A DNA stretch of 51,244 nt from Candidatus Margulisiibacteriota bacterium (GTDB lineage: Bacteria > Margulisbacteria > WOR-1 > O2-12-FULL-45-9 > XYB2-FULL-48-7). The position numbers were made by a program, and so were the translations under genes. How positions within the stretch are numbered: the stretch's first letter is position 1; every line of letters starts with the position of its first letter. Shown in pieces: positions 43,133 to 51,180 of this stretch. Below the pieces are notes generated by a model. That model did not search any database and was not told where the DNA came from. It saw nothing but the letters and a program-made list of their open reading frames with translations. The stretch lies in the NCBI GenBank assembly GCA_028702315.1, contig JAQVPA010000003.1:1-51244 (forward strand), in the 5' to 3' direction.

Positions 43133-43189
43133 GTGGTTTTACCGAATCGCCGAAGCCGAAATTTATAACCGGCTGGCGGTTTTAAAGTA
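43133..43189 (+). pseudogene. ilvD: Displaced, internally deleted copy of the ilvD 3' end (copy 3)
   Basis: SPKPKFITGW then directly AVLK-stop: the middle codons (LSRYQ to STG) are missing. Preceding words match those before copy 2. Confidence 0.8.
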
Positions 43190-43195
43190 GAAATA

Positions 43196-43504
43196 TCAAA
43201 GTATTAAATCGATCACTGACGCGTTCAGCGCGTGCATCGCATAGTTCGTTAAAAAATCGTCCTGCCCCACTACGTTGTTATTGCCTAGAGCTTTCTGCTG
43301 CCCCGCCCTCATTGCTTGAGAAGTTTTTGTCAAAGATTCCACATAGCCGAATTTCATGTTTCCCTTTGCAAATCTGTAAACTGAAACGGCCGCCAGCGGA
43401 TGCCTAAGCGATACCGGGATCTTCCCGCCCGCAAAAACGAGGGCCGACAAAGAAGCTGAAAATATCGTACTCGATATTACTTTAAATTTTGTTACTGGTT
43501 TCAT
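43196..43504 (-). CDS. Orphan hypothetical protein, possibly exported or membrane-bound
   Basis: 102 aa from ATG 43504 (SD AAGGAG). MKPVTKFKVISSTIFSASLSALVFAGGKIPVSL looks like a signal peptide or single transmembrane segment. The remainder (HPLAAVSVYRFAKGNMKFGYVESL, NNNVVGQDDFLTNYAMHALN) is unknown. It has a sigma-28-like promoter at 43568. Confidence 0.55.
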   Translation of the reverse strand: MKPVTKFKVISSTIFSASLSALVFAGGKIPVSLRHPLAAVSVYRFAKGNMKFGYVESLTKTSQAMRAGQQKALGNNNVVGQDDFLTNYAMHALNASVIDLIL

Positions 43505-43567
43505 TTTTTTCTCCTTGAGCCTAATTTGTTGTATCCTTACCCCAATTTCTTGGCTTTCTGACATTTT

Positions 43568-43595
43568 ATTATCTTTCCCTCCAGCAGGAAATTTC
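43568..43595 (-). promoter_or_regulatory. Sigma-28-like promoter (gene 43196-43504)
   Basis: Minus strand: AGTGAAATTTCCTG then AGATAAT, GAAA to GATAA spacing as at 41860; ATTTCAAAAA block upstream. Confidence 0.5.
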
Positions 43596-43631
43596 ACTCT
43601 ATTTTTGAAATCGAGAGGGAAAGGGCGAAAA

Positions 43632-43892
43632 TCAGTAAGCGGCGTAGCGGGTGAATTGGGTCAAAAGAGCGAGGCCGACGATCAGCAGGACAACGGCGAT
43701 TAGATAGCTTTGGCCAAAGACCCAACTGTCAAACTTAATATTATTAGAATCGTTCCTGGAATCCCCGAAAAAATTCGTATTCACGTAATTATTAAAGGCC
43801 ACGAATTTATCCATAAACAGAAGCATAAAAAGCCCGGCTAACGTTCCAGTCGCGCCGCCTAGAAGAACTAATGTTTTGATAATCGTTGGCAT
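43632..43892 (-). CDS. Small membrane protein, two TM segments
   Basis: 86 aa. TLVLLGGATGTLAGLFMLLFM and YLIAVVLLIVGLALLTQF are two transmembrane helices with a polar loop (YVNTNFFGDSRNDSNN) between. No family recognised. TATATT lies about 8 nt before the ATG. It is divergent from ilvB. Confidence 0.6.
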   Translation of the reverse strand: MPTIIKTLVLLGGATGTLAGLFMLLFMDKFVAFNNYVNTNFFGDSRNDSNNIKFDSWVFGQSYLIAVVLLIVGLALLTQFTRYAAY

Positions 43893-43936
43893 ATAAAAAT
43901 AATATAGGATCGTTCCCGGAAAAGCAAGAGACTATT

Positions 43937-43965
43937 TTGAATTCAATACGCTATTATGGTAAAAT
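43937..43965 (+). promoter_or_regulatory. ilvB promoter, leaderless type
   Basis: TTGAAT (43937-43942), 17-nt spacer, TAAAAT (43960-43965), then 6 nt to the ATG. Transcription would start at or next to the A of the start codon. Confidence 0.7.
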
Positions 43966-43971
43966 TCACTT

Positions 43972-45651
43972 ATGGAATTGACCGGCGCGCAGGCCTTGCT
44001 TGAATCGCTGCACAACGAAGGGGTCGACATAATTTTCGGCTACCCCGGCGGGGTGGTCTTGCCTCTTTACGACGCCATGTTCGCCGATAAACGGGTCAAA
44101 CATATCTTGGTCCGCCACGAACAAGGGGCCGCCCATGCGGCCGACGGCTACGCCAGAGCGACCGGGAAGGTCGGCGTTTGCCTGGCGACTTCCGGCCCTG
44201 GGGCCACCAATTTGACGACTGGTATTGCCAACGCCCATATGGACTCGATCCCGATGGTCGCGATCACCGGACAGGTGGCCACCCCCCTGCTCGGCCGCGA
44301 TTCTTTCCAGGAAGCGGATGTGACCGGGATCACCATGCCGATCTCCAAACATAATTACCTGATCAAGAAAGTTGAAGACCTGCCGCGGGTCATTAAAGAA
44401 GCTTTTCATATCGCCCGGAGCGGCCGGCCCGGTCCCGTGGTGATCGATATACCAAAAGATATTTTTACGACTAAGTTCGACTATAAATATCCCGATAAAG
44501 TCGATATCCCGAGCTATAAACCGCGGACTGAAGGCCATCCCAAGCAAATTTCGATGGCGACCAAAGCGATCCAGGCGGCTAAGAAACCGGTCATCTATGC
44601 CGGCGGCGGGGTCATCTCAGCCAATGCCGCTAATGAATTAAAAGAATTAGCCGAAAAGTGCAATGTCCCGGTTACAACAACTCTGATGGGGATCGGTGCT
44701 TTCCCGGAAACCAGCGCTCTATCGCTCGGCATGCTCGGCATGCACGGGACCGCTTATGCCAACTACGCCGTGACCGACTGCGACCTTTTGATCGCGATCG
44801 GCGCCCGGTTTGACGACCGGGTAACCGGCCACATCGCCAAGTTCGCGCCGAATGCCAAGATCATCCACATCGATATCGATCCGGCTGAGATCGGGAAGAA
44901 TGTCCGTGTCGATATCCCGATCGTCGGCGACGTGAAAAAAGTGCTCCGCGCCCTGATCGACAAGGTTGGCCCAAAAGAAAAACACGTCCAATGGGTTGAA
45001 CAGATCGAAGAGTGGAAAAGAAAGTTCCCTCTAGCTTATAAACAAGAAGGTGGCATTATCAAGCCGCAATATGTCATTGAGCAGGCCCATGAACTGGCCA
45101 AGGACCGTGACACGATCATCGTGACCGAAGTGGGACAGAACCAGATGTGGGCGGCGATGTTCTATAAATACACCAAGCCGCGGACCTGGATCTCTTCGGG
45201 CGGGCTCGGAACAATGGGCTATGGCCTCCCCGCCGCCAACGGCGCGCAATTCGGCCGGCCGGACGCGTTGGTGATCGATTTTGCCGGCGATGGTTCCATT
45301 CAGATGAACATCCAGGAACTGACAACGGCAGTCAATAACCGCTTGCCGATCAAGATCTTCGTGCTCAACAATTGTTTTCTTGGCATGGTGCGCCAGTGGC
45401 AGGAGCTGATCTACGACCGGCACTATTCACACACTAACCTGTGCAATAATCCTGACCTGGTGAAGATCGCCGATGCTTACGGCGCGGTCGGGATGAGAGT
45501 TACGAAGCCCGAAGAAGTGCGCGGCGCGATCGAAAAGGCCTTTGCCATTAACGACCGTCCTGTGCTGGTTGATTTTGTCGTCGCTAAGGAGGAGAATGTG
45601 TTCCCGTTCGTTCCTCCGGGGCAGGCGATAAATGAGATGTTAATTGATTAG
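43972..45651 (+). CDS. ilvB: Acetolactate synthase large subunit
   Basis: 559 aa. GYPGGVVLPLYDAMF, RHEQGAAHAADGYARATGKVGV (activating Glu) and GDGSIQMNIQEL plus NNCFLGMVRQWQEL (ThDP/Mg binding) are the AHAS blocks. The first enzyme of Val/Leu/Ile synthesis, making acetolactate from pyruvate, with FAD and ThDP. The small subunit gene follows after a dispersed palindromic repeat. No SD; the -10 is adjacent. Confidence 0.96.
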   Translation: MELTGAQALLESLHNEGVDIIFGYPGGVVLPLYDAMFADKRVKHILVRHEQGAAHAADGYARATGKVGVCLATSGPGATNLTTGIANAHMDSIPMVAITGQVATPLLGRDSFQEADVTGITMPISKHNYLIKKVEDLPRVIKEAFHIARSGRPGPVVIDIPKDIFTTKFDYKYPDKVDIPSYKPRTEGHPKQISMATKAIQAAKKPVIYAGGGVISANAANELKELAEKCNVPVTTTLMGIGAFPETSALSLGMLGMHGTAYANYAVTDCDLLIAIGARFDDRVTGHIAKFAPNAKIIHIDIDPAEIGKNVRVDIPIVGDVKKVLRALIDKVGPKEKHVQWVEQIEEWKRKFPLAYKQEGGIIKPQYVIEQAHELAKDRDTIIVTEVGQNQMWAAMFYKYTKPRTWISSGGLGTMGYGLPAANGAQFGRPDALVIDFAGDGSIQMNIQELTTAVNNRLPIKIFVLNNCFLGMVRQWQELIYDRHYSHTNLCNNPDLVKIADAYGAVGMRVTKPEEVRGAIEKAFAINDRPVLVDFVVAKEENVFPFVPPGQAINEMLID

Positions 45652-45721
45652 TAACGCGTAACGAGAATAGAGTAACGAGTACAATGTACGCGTTACTCGT
45701 TACCCGTTACTCTATTCTAAG
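45650..45721. repeat. Dispersed palindromic repeat between ilvB and ilvN
   Basis: GTAACGCGTAACG...GAATAGAGTAACGAGTAC on one side and GTACGCGTTACTCGTTAC...CTCTATTC on the other can form a long stem. Same family as in the bamA leader (2903-2996). Confidence 0.8.
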
Positions 45722-45730
45722 GAGTGTCTT

Positions 45731-46216
45731 GTGAAACACACTATAAGCGTAATAGTTGAAAATAAACCTGGTGTCCTTTCGCGGGTAAGCGGATTATTCT
45801 CCCGCCGCGGGTTCAACATCGAATCCTTGGCGGTCGGGACGACCGAGGATCCGAACATGTCACGGATGACGATCGTCGTCGAAGGGGATGAAAGCGACCT
45901 TGAGCAGATCACCAAACAACTTTATAAGCTGATCGACACGCTGAAAGTGTTCGATCTGCCGGCTGAGAAAGCTATTCAAACCGAACTGGTTTTGGCCAAG
46001 GTGGCGGCCAGTGAAAAGACCCGGGCGGAGATTACCCAGATCGCGGAGATCTTCCGGGCCAAAATAGTCGATGTCGCCGAGACCTCGATGACGCTGGAGC
46101 TAAGCGGCGATGAAAGCAAGGTTGACGGCGCCATAAAATTATTAACCAAGTTCGGCATCAAGGAACTCGTCCGCACCGGCAAGATCGCGCTGCAACGCGG
46201 CAGCGCGGAATTATAA
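45731..46216 (+). CDS. ilvN: Acetolactate synthase small (regulatory) subunit
   Basis: 161 aa, GTG start with SD AAGGAG. HTISVIVENKPGVLSRVSGLFSRRGFNIESLAVG is the ACT domain that binds valine. DVAETSMTLELSGDESKVDGAIKLL and GIKELVRTGKIAL form the C-terminal domain. It gives feedback control of IlvB. Confidence 0.95.
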   Translation: MKHTISVIVENKPGVLSRVSGLFSRRGFNIESLAVGTTEDPNMSRMTIVVEGDESDLEQITKQLYKLIDTLKVFDLPAEKAIQTELVLAKVAASEKTRAEITQIAEIFRAKIVDVAETSMTLELSGDESKVDGAIKLLTKFGIKELVRTGKIALQRGSAEL

Positions 46217-46231
46217 AATAAATTATTTGGT

Positions 46232-47188
46232 CTAGACGCTTTTCGTTGGCCTTATAAATTCAAGCAATTTTAACATTTGCTCTGGCAGCCAGCTTTTTGC
46301 CAACTCGTTTATTGTCTCCGTCGTTTTTTCATCAGAAAACGATGAAACCCTCCCCCCCAATTTCTCCCATCCAATTTTAGGCATCGCAGATGACTGCTCT
46401 TTCGTGATCGCCCCTATCTGTTCTGCGCTTAATGAATAAACATGATGTTCAATGATCAGCAGCAGTTGTTCTGGGAATATATTCGCAATCTGCTCTTTCG
46501 ACAAGGCCTCAATAATCCACCCTATATAGGGATGTTTAAAATCAAGATGTGGATTTATTTCTTCTGCTGGGACTTTCCTTATTTGTTCCGCAATCAGATT
46601 AGACAGATTCCGGGGGGTTATTCCCCCGAGCCCTTCCCTATCTGGCTTAATAAATTCAAGCAATTTTAACATTTGCTCTGGCGGCCAGCTTTTTGCCAAC
46701 TCGTTTATTGTCTCCGTCGTTTTTTCATCAGAAAACGATGAAACCCTCCCCCCCAATTTCTCCCATCCAATTTTAGGCATCGCAGATGACTGCTCTTTCG
46801 TGATCGCCCCTATCTGTTCTGCGCTTAATGAATAAACATGATGTTCAATGATCAGCAGCAGTTGTTCTGGGAATATATTCGCAATCTGCTCTTTCGACAA
46901 GGCCTCAATAATCCACCCTATATGGGGATGTTTAAAATCAAGATGTGAATTTATTTCTTTCGCTGGAACCTTCCTTATTTGTTCCGCAATCAGATCCCGG
47001 AGAGTTATTCCTCCAGCACTAAAAGAAAAAACATCCTTAATAAACGGGATTTGAGCTGATCCCTTCCTGAATAACGCTTCTGCCCCTAAAATTCCCTTAG
47101 CATACCGAGGATGCCTCATTGCAAATTTTTCAATCTTTGCCTGCAAACTAAAACCAAGCTTACCGCCGATTCCGATTCCCGTTCCCAT
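46232..47188 (-). CDS. Orphan protein with two near-identical 132-aa repeats
   Basis: 318 aa, SD AAAGGAGG. The start MGTGIGIGGKLGFSLQAKIEKF is Gly-rich like the other orphans. The body is two copies of a 132-residue unit (IAEQIRKVPAxEINxHLDFKHPxIGWIIEALSKEQIANIFPEQLLLIIEHH...; SMPKIGWEKLGGRVSSFSDEK), with LLLIIEHHVYSLSAEQIGAIT identical in both. No family recognised; predominantly helical and possibly a protein-binding solenoid. It separates ilvN from ilvC, and its sigma-28-like promoter overlaps the ilvC leader. Confidence 0.65.
   Translation of the reverse strand: MGTGIGIGGKLGFSLQAKIEKFAMRHPRYAKGILGAEALFRKGSAQIPFIKDVFSFSAGGITLRDLIAEQIRKVPAKEINSHLDFKHPHIGWIIEALSKEQIANIFPEQLLLIIEHHVYSLSAEQIGAITKEQSSAMPKIGWEKLGGRVSSFSDEKTTETINELAKSWPPEQMLKLLEFIKPDREGLGGITPRNLSNLIAEQIRKVPAEEINPHLDFKHPYIGWIIEALSKEQIANIFPEQLLLIIEHHVYSLSAEQIGAITKEQSSAMPKIGWEKLGGRVSSFSDEKTTETINELAKSWLPEQMLKLLEFIRPTKSV
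46256..47047. repeat. Tandem duplication of a 396-bp unit
   Basis: Copies start at about 46256 and 46652. Long stretches are identical at DNA level, with a 12-bp deletion and a few substitutions near the ends, so the duplication is recent or kept uniform by gene conversion. Confidence 0.85.
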
Positions 47189-47210
47189 AATATTTTCCTC
47201 CTTTTTGACC

Positions 47211-47239
47211 TTTACCCAAACCCAAATTTTTGGTACAAT
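47211..47239 (+). promoter_or_regulatory. Probable ilvC promoter
   Basis: TTTACC (47211-47216), 17 nt, TACAAT (47234-47239). The ilvC ATG (47292, SD AAGGAGGG) lies about 46 nt downstream of the predicted start. Confidence 0.55.
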
Positions 47240-47241
47240 AC

Positions 47242-47270
47242 ATTATCTGAAGTCTTTTTAGGAAATTTCA
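47242..47270 (-). promoter_or_regulatory. Sigma-28-like promoter (gene 46232-47188)
   Basis: Minus strand: AGTGAAATTTCC...AGATAATG. It runs against and overlaps the ilvC transcript start. Confidence 0.5.
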
Positions 47271-47291
47271 CTTATTTTAAGGAGGGTTCAA

Positions 47292-48290
47292 ATGGCAAAA
47301 GTATATTATGACAAGGACGCGGATCTGGGGTTATTAAAGGATAAGACGATCGCGATCGTTGGGTTCGGCAATCAGGGGGCGGCGCAGTCGCAGAATTTGA
47401 AAGACAGCGGCCTCAAGGTAATTATCGCCGAGGTTGAAGGGACACCGAACTGGAAGGCGGCCCAGGAAGCTGGGTTTGAAGTGATGGACGCGTCGGCGGC
47501 AGCTAAAGCCGGCGATATCGTCCAAATTCTTATCCCGGATGAAGTCCAAGCCGCGGTTTACAAAGAAGCGATCAAGAAACATATGAAAAAAGGGAAAACA
47601 CTGATGTTCTCCCACGGCTTCAACATCCACTTTAAGGCGATCAAGCCGCCCAAGGATATCGATGTCATCATGGTCGCCCCAAAAGGCCCAGGCAAAATGG
47701 TCCGCGAAACCTACGTTGAAGGGGCCGGCGTCCCTGCCCTCATCGCTGTTTACCAGGATGCCAGCGGCAACGCAAAAAATACCGCTCTGGCTTATGCCAA
47801 AGGGATCGGTGGGACCAAAGCCGGCGTGTTTGAAACTACATTTAAAGAAGAAGTTGAGACCGATCTTTTCGGCGAGCAGACCGTTCTCTGCGGCGGCTGC
47901 ACCGCGCTGGTTAAAGCCGGGTTTGAAACCCTGGTCGAAGCCGGCTACCAACCGGAAATGGCTTACTTCGAATGCTGTCATGAATTGAAGCTAATCGTTG
48001 ACCTGATCTACAAGCACGGCCTGCAAGGGATGCGCAAAGCGGTCAGCAATACCGCCGAGTATGGCGATCTGACCGTCGGGCCAAAGATCGTCAATGAGAA
48101 AGTTAAAAAGCAGATGAAGAAAGCGCTCGGCCGGATCCAGAACGGCGCTTTTGCCCGCGAATGGCTCAAGGAAAATAAAGAAGGCTGCAAGAACTTTAAC
48201 GCCCTGCGCGAAAAGGATAAAGGGCATCAGATCGAGAAGGTCGGCGGCGAGCTCCGCGGCATGATGCATTGGCTCAAGGCCGGGAAATAG
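47292..48290 (+). CDS. ilvC: Ketol-acid reductoisomerase
   Basis: 332 aa, class I size. [21 protein letters not shown] is the NADPH-binding loop; [12 protein letters not shown] and [19 protein letters not shown] hold the Mg-binding Asp/Glu residues. It converts acetolactate to dihydroxy-isovalerate. It has its own promoter rather than following ilvN directly. Confidence 0.96.
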   Translation: MAKVYYDKDADLGLLKDKTIAIVGFGNQGAAQSQNLKDSGLKVIIAEVEGTPNWKAAQEAGFEVMDASAAAKAGDIVQILIPDEVQAAVYKEAIKKHMKKGKTLMFSHGFNIHFKAIKPPKDIDVIMVAPKGPGKMVRETYVEGAGVPALIAVYQDASGNAKNTALAYAKGIGGTKAGVFETTFKEEVETDLFGEQTVLCGGCTALVKAGFETLVEAGYQPEMAYFECCHELKLIVDLIYKHGLQGMRKAVSNTAEYGDLTVGPKIVNEKVKKQMKKALGRIQNGAFAREWLKENKEGCKNFNALREKDKGHQIEKVGGELRGMMHWLKAGK

Positions 48291-48296
48291 TTCCGC

Positions 48297-48917
48297 TTGG
48301 TCGCACAATTAATTGACCTTATCGTCCAATTTGTAACCGGCACTGTCTCCGCGGTCGGTTACATCGGTGTTTTAATCTTAATGACTTTCGAGTCTGCTTG
48401 TATCCCGATACCCTCGGAAATTATCATGCCTTTCTCTGGTTTTCTTGTCTTCTCAGGGAAATTAAATATCTGGCTGGTGACATTGGCCGGCGCAACCGGC
48501 AACCTGATCGGCGCGGTCATCACTTACGCGATCGGTTTTTACGGCGGCCGCCCCTTTATTCTTAAGTACGGCAAGTATTTCTTCGTCAAAGAAAAGGAAG
48601 TCCATCACGCGGAGAAGTTCTTTGCCAAGTGGGGCGACTGGTCGGTCTTTCTCTCCCGCAACCTGCCGGTAATTCGAACCTTTATCTCGCTCCCAGCCGG
48701 CGTCGCCGAGATGCCCTTTATTAAGTTCGCGGTTTTTTCGTTTCTCGGCTCTCTTCCCTGGTGCTTCGCTCTCACCTATCTCGGTTTTTTGCTTGGCAGC
48801 AACTGGCTGGTCATTCGTGAATACGGGCATTACTTAGATATCATAGCTGGCCTCGCCATCGTCGCCTTTATCGGCAAGATCATTTGGGATTATTACACGG
48901 ATAAAAACGGGAACTAA
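48297..48917 (+). CDS. DedA family membrane protein
   Basis: 206 aa (TTG start 48297, 6 nt after ilvC). FESACIPIPSEIIMPFSGFLVFSG, the ENLPVIRTFISLPAG-like RNLPVIRTFISLPAGVAEMPFIKF and multiple hydrophobic segments match DedA/SNARE-associated (VTT domain) proteins. Members of the family act in lipid (undecaprenyl phosphate) flipping or membrane homeostasis. Coupling to ilvC is only by position. Confidence 0.9.
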   Translation: MVAQLIDLIVQFVTGTVSAVGYIGVLILMTFESACIPIPSEIIMPFSGFLVFSGKLNIWLVTLAGATGNLIGAVITYAIGFYGGRPFILKYGKYFFVKEKEVHHAEKFFAKWGDWSVFLSRNLPVIRTFISLPAGVAEMPFIKFAVFSFLGSLPWCFALTYLGFLLGSNWLVIREYGHYLDIIAGLAIVAFIGKIIWDYYTDKNGN

Positions 48918-48924
48918 AATCCCT

Positions 48925-49012
48925 TTGCGTACTTGGCGTCTTTGCTTCTTGGCGGTAATATTCCGAAATAACCGCCAAGGCGCCAAGAAGCCAAGAGTCG
49001 CCAAGAAAAATG
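48925..49012. repeat. Inverted CTTGGCG-type repeat between DedA and dxr
   Basis: CTTGGCGTCTTTGCTTCTTGG and CCAAGAAGCCAAGAGTCGCCAAG pair, around ATATTCCGAAATAA. It is a dispersed word repeat adjoining the dxr promoter and may also end DedA transcription. Confidence 0.7.
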
Positions 49013-49015
49013 TAG

Positions 49016-49021
49016 TATAAT
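49016..49021 (+). promoter_or_regulatory. -10 box (TATAAT) of a probable leaderless dxr promoter
   Basis: 9 nt before the ATG at 49031; no SD. Confidence 0.6.
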
Positions 49022-49030
49022 AAACTCACT

Positions 49031-50170
49031 ATGAAAAAAGCGATCGCTATTCTTGGCTCCACTGGTTCGATCGGTAAGCAGTGCCTCGAAGTTGTCTCGA
49101 TCTTCCCCAGCCGCCTCCGGGTCGTCGCTATCGCCGCTAAAGACGAAGTCGACCTGATCGTTGAGCAGGTCAAAAAGTTTCAGCCGAAGATAGTTTCTGT
49201 TTTGAATGATGAGGTTAAAGCCAAGGTTGAGGCTAAGCTGCCTGGGGCCAATGTTGAAATCCTGACCGGTAATGACGGCTTGATCAAAGTCGCTATGGCA
49301 GCCGAAGCCAAGATGGTCATCGTTGCCATCCCCGGCTCACTGGCGCTAACCGCCGTTCTTGAAGCGGTCAAACTTAAAAAAGATATCGCCCTGGCCACCA
49401 AGGAAGTCCTGGTCGCTGCCGGCGAAGTATTCATGAACGAAGTAAAAGCGTCCGGTGTCAAAGTCTGGCCGATCGATTCGGAGCACAGCGCCATTGCCCA
49501 ATGCCTCCGCGGCGAAGACAAGAAAACAGTCAAAAAACTGATCCTGACTGCATCAGGTGGTCCATTCCTCAAAACTCCCATTGAAAAGTTTGCCCAAATG
49601 ACCGCCAAAGAGGCGCTCAAACACCCGACTTGGAAAATGGGGCCCAAGATCACAATCGACTCCGCCACATTAATGAATAAGGGGTTCGAAGTGATCGAAG
49701 CTCATTATTTATTTGGCATTGATTACGCGAATATCGAGGTCGTTATCCACCCCGAAAGCATTATTCATTCCATGGTCGAGTTTGTCGACGGTTCGATCAA
49801 AGCTCAGCTCGGCGCCCCGGATATGAGAGTGCCGATACAGTATGCATTGCTTGAAGAAGAACGGCAGGCCAACCACTGGGGCCGGCTCGATTTCGGTAAA
49901 ATTTCCGGCCTGACGTTCGCCAAACCGGATAAAGTGAAGTTCCCCTGCCTTGAATACGCTTATGTAGCAGGTAAAGCAAAAGGAATGCTCCCCGCCGTCC
50001 TGAATGCCGCCAACGAAGAAGCGGTCAGCCAGTTCTTGAAAGGGAAATTCAACTTCGACCAGATCGCGGTCAAGATAAAGGCTGCATTAGATAAACACCA
50101 AAATAAAGAAAACCCCTCTCTTGATGATATCCTGGCTGCTGACCGCTGGGCTCGCGAAAATGTGATATAA
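49031..50170 (+). CDS. dxr: 1-deoxy-D-xylulose 5-phosphate reductoisomerase
   Basis: 379 aa. [17 protein letters not shown] is the NADPH-binding motif; [14 protein letters not shown] carries the metal-binding Asp/Glu, and [44 protein letters not shown] is the active-site region. It makes MEP, the first committed step of non-mevalonate isoprenoid synthesis. Confidence 0.96.
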   Translation: MKKAIAILGSTGSIGKQCLEVVSIFPSRLRVVAIAAKDEVDLIVEQVKKFQPKIVSVLNDEVKAKVEAKLPGANVEILTGNDGLIKVAMAAEAKMVIVAIPGSLALTAVLEAVKLKKDIALATKEVLVAAGEVFMNEVKASGVKVWPIDSEHSAIAQCLRGEDKKTVKKLILTASGGPFLKTPIEKFAQMTAKEALKHPTWKMGPKITIDSATLMNKGFEVIEAHYLFGIDYANIEVVIHPESIIHSMVEFVDGSIKAQLGAPDMRVPIQYALLEEERQANHWGRLDFGKISGLTFAKPDKVKFPCLEYAYVAGKAKGMLPAVLNAANEEAVSQFLKGKFNFDQIAVKIKAALDKHQNKENPSLDDILAADRWARENVI

Positions 50171-50171
50171 T
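50166..50171 (+). promoter_or_regulatory. -10 box (TATAAT) of a probable leaderless thrS promoter
   Basis: It overlaps the dxr stop codon; 7 nt to the thrS ATG. Confidence 0.6.
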
Positions 50172-50178
50172 TTGGTTA

Positions 50179-51180
50179 ATGACGACCAAAGAAACTGATC
50201 TAGAGATCCTGCGCCACTCCACTTCCCATGTTATGGCCCAAGCTGTGCAAGAGTTATTCACGGGGGTAAAACTCGGCATAGGCCCAGCTATTGAGAACGG
50301 TTTTTACTACGATTTCGACCTGCCGCAGCAAATAACCCCCGAAGATTTGCCCAAGATCGAAGCCAAGATGCAGGAGATCATCAACAGTAAGCACAAATTC
50401 GAGCGAAGCGAAATTGATAAAAAGAAAGCAATCGAGCTGTTTGAAGAGCGCGGGGAAAAGTATAAAGTCGAATTATTGAACGAAATTGAAGCGGAAAAAG
50501 TGACCCTCTACAAACACGGCAACTTTGTCGACCTTTGCCGCGGACCGCACATTGAACATACCGGCCACATCAAAGCGTTCAAACTTCTCTCGGTCGCTGG
50601 CGCTTACTGGCACGGGATCGAGACTAACCCGATGATGCAGCGGATCTACGGCACCGTTTTCCCGTCGCAAAAAGAGCTCGACGACCACCTCAAGAACCTG
50701 GAAGAAGCAAAAAAACGCGACCACCGCAAGCTCGGCCGCGAGCTCGACCTCTTCTCGATCCACGAGGAAGCCGGCGCGGGGCTCGTTTATTATCATCCCA
50801 AAGGGGCGATCCTCCGGGGGATAATCGAGGACTTTCTGAAGAAAGAAAACGCGAAGCGTGGCTACGAACCGGTCGTCATCCCACACATCGCCAAGATCGA
50901 TCTCTGGAATACCTCCGGCCATACTAATTATTACCGCGAAAACATGTACTTTATGGAGATCGATAAGCAGGAATACGTCGTCAAACCGATGAACTGCCCC
51001 GGCCATATCCTGATCTTTAAACGGAAAATGCGGAGCTATCGCGACCTGCCGATCCGCTATTTTGAAATGGGAACAGTTTATCGCTATGAGAAATCCGGTG
51101 TCCTTCATGGACTGCTCCGCGTCCGCGGCTTTACCCAGGATGACGCCCACATCTTCTGCCGCGAAGACCAATTGGAGTAG
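50179..51180 (+). CDS. thrS: Threonyl-tRNA synthetase lacking TGS domain, with in-frame TAG
   Basis: 333 codons to the TAG at 51178-51180. [20 protein letters not shown] and the HxxxH/C editing motifs ([17 protein letters not shown]) form the N2 editing domain. [24 protein letters not shown] (motif 1), [37 protein letters not shown] (Zn Cys, motif 2 start) and [14 protein letters not shown] follow. The usual TGS domain before the editing domain is missing, as in some short ThrRS. After the TAG, EILDILDFIAFVMKTFGFEYK continues the homology in frame to the window end. In the family this site is Glu (E-x-E run), so GAG to TAG is the simplest reading. Confidence 0.9.
   Translation: MTTKETDLEILRHSTSHVMAQAVQELFTGVKLGIGPAIENGFYYDFDLPQQITPEDLPKIEAKMQEIINSKHKFERSEIDKKKAIELFEERGEKYKVELLNEIEAEKVTLYKHGNFVDLCRGPHIEHTGHIKAFKLLSVAGAYWHGIETNPMMQRIYGTVFPSQKELDDHLKNLEEAKKRDHRKLGRELDLFSIHEEAGAGLVYYHPKGAILRGIIEDFLKKENAKRGYEPVVIPHIAKIDLWNTSGHTNYYRENMYFMEIDKQEYVVKPMNCPGHILIFKRKMRSYRDLPIRYFEMGTVYRYEKSGVLHGLLRVRGFTQDDAHIFCREDQLE

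Noticed and set aside
41803-43597. Longer N-termini of the orphan genes starting near GTGAAATTT
   Set aside because: These extensions consist of the shared promoter sequence; internal ATGs with strong SDs fit better.
51178-51180. Genetic code change (TAG as sense codon)
   Set aside because: Other genes in the window end with TAG at family-typical lengths, so TAG is a stop codon here.
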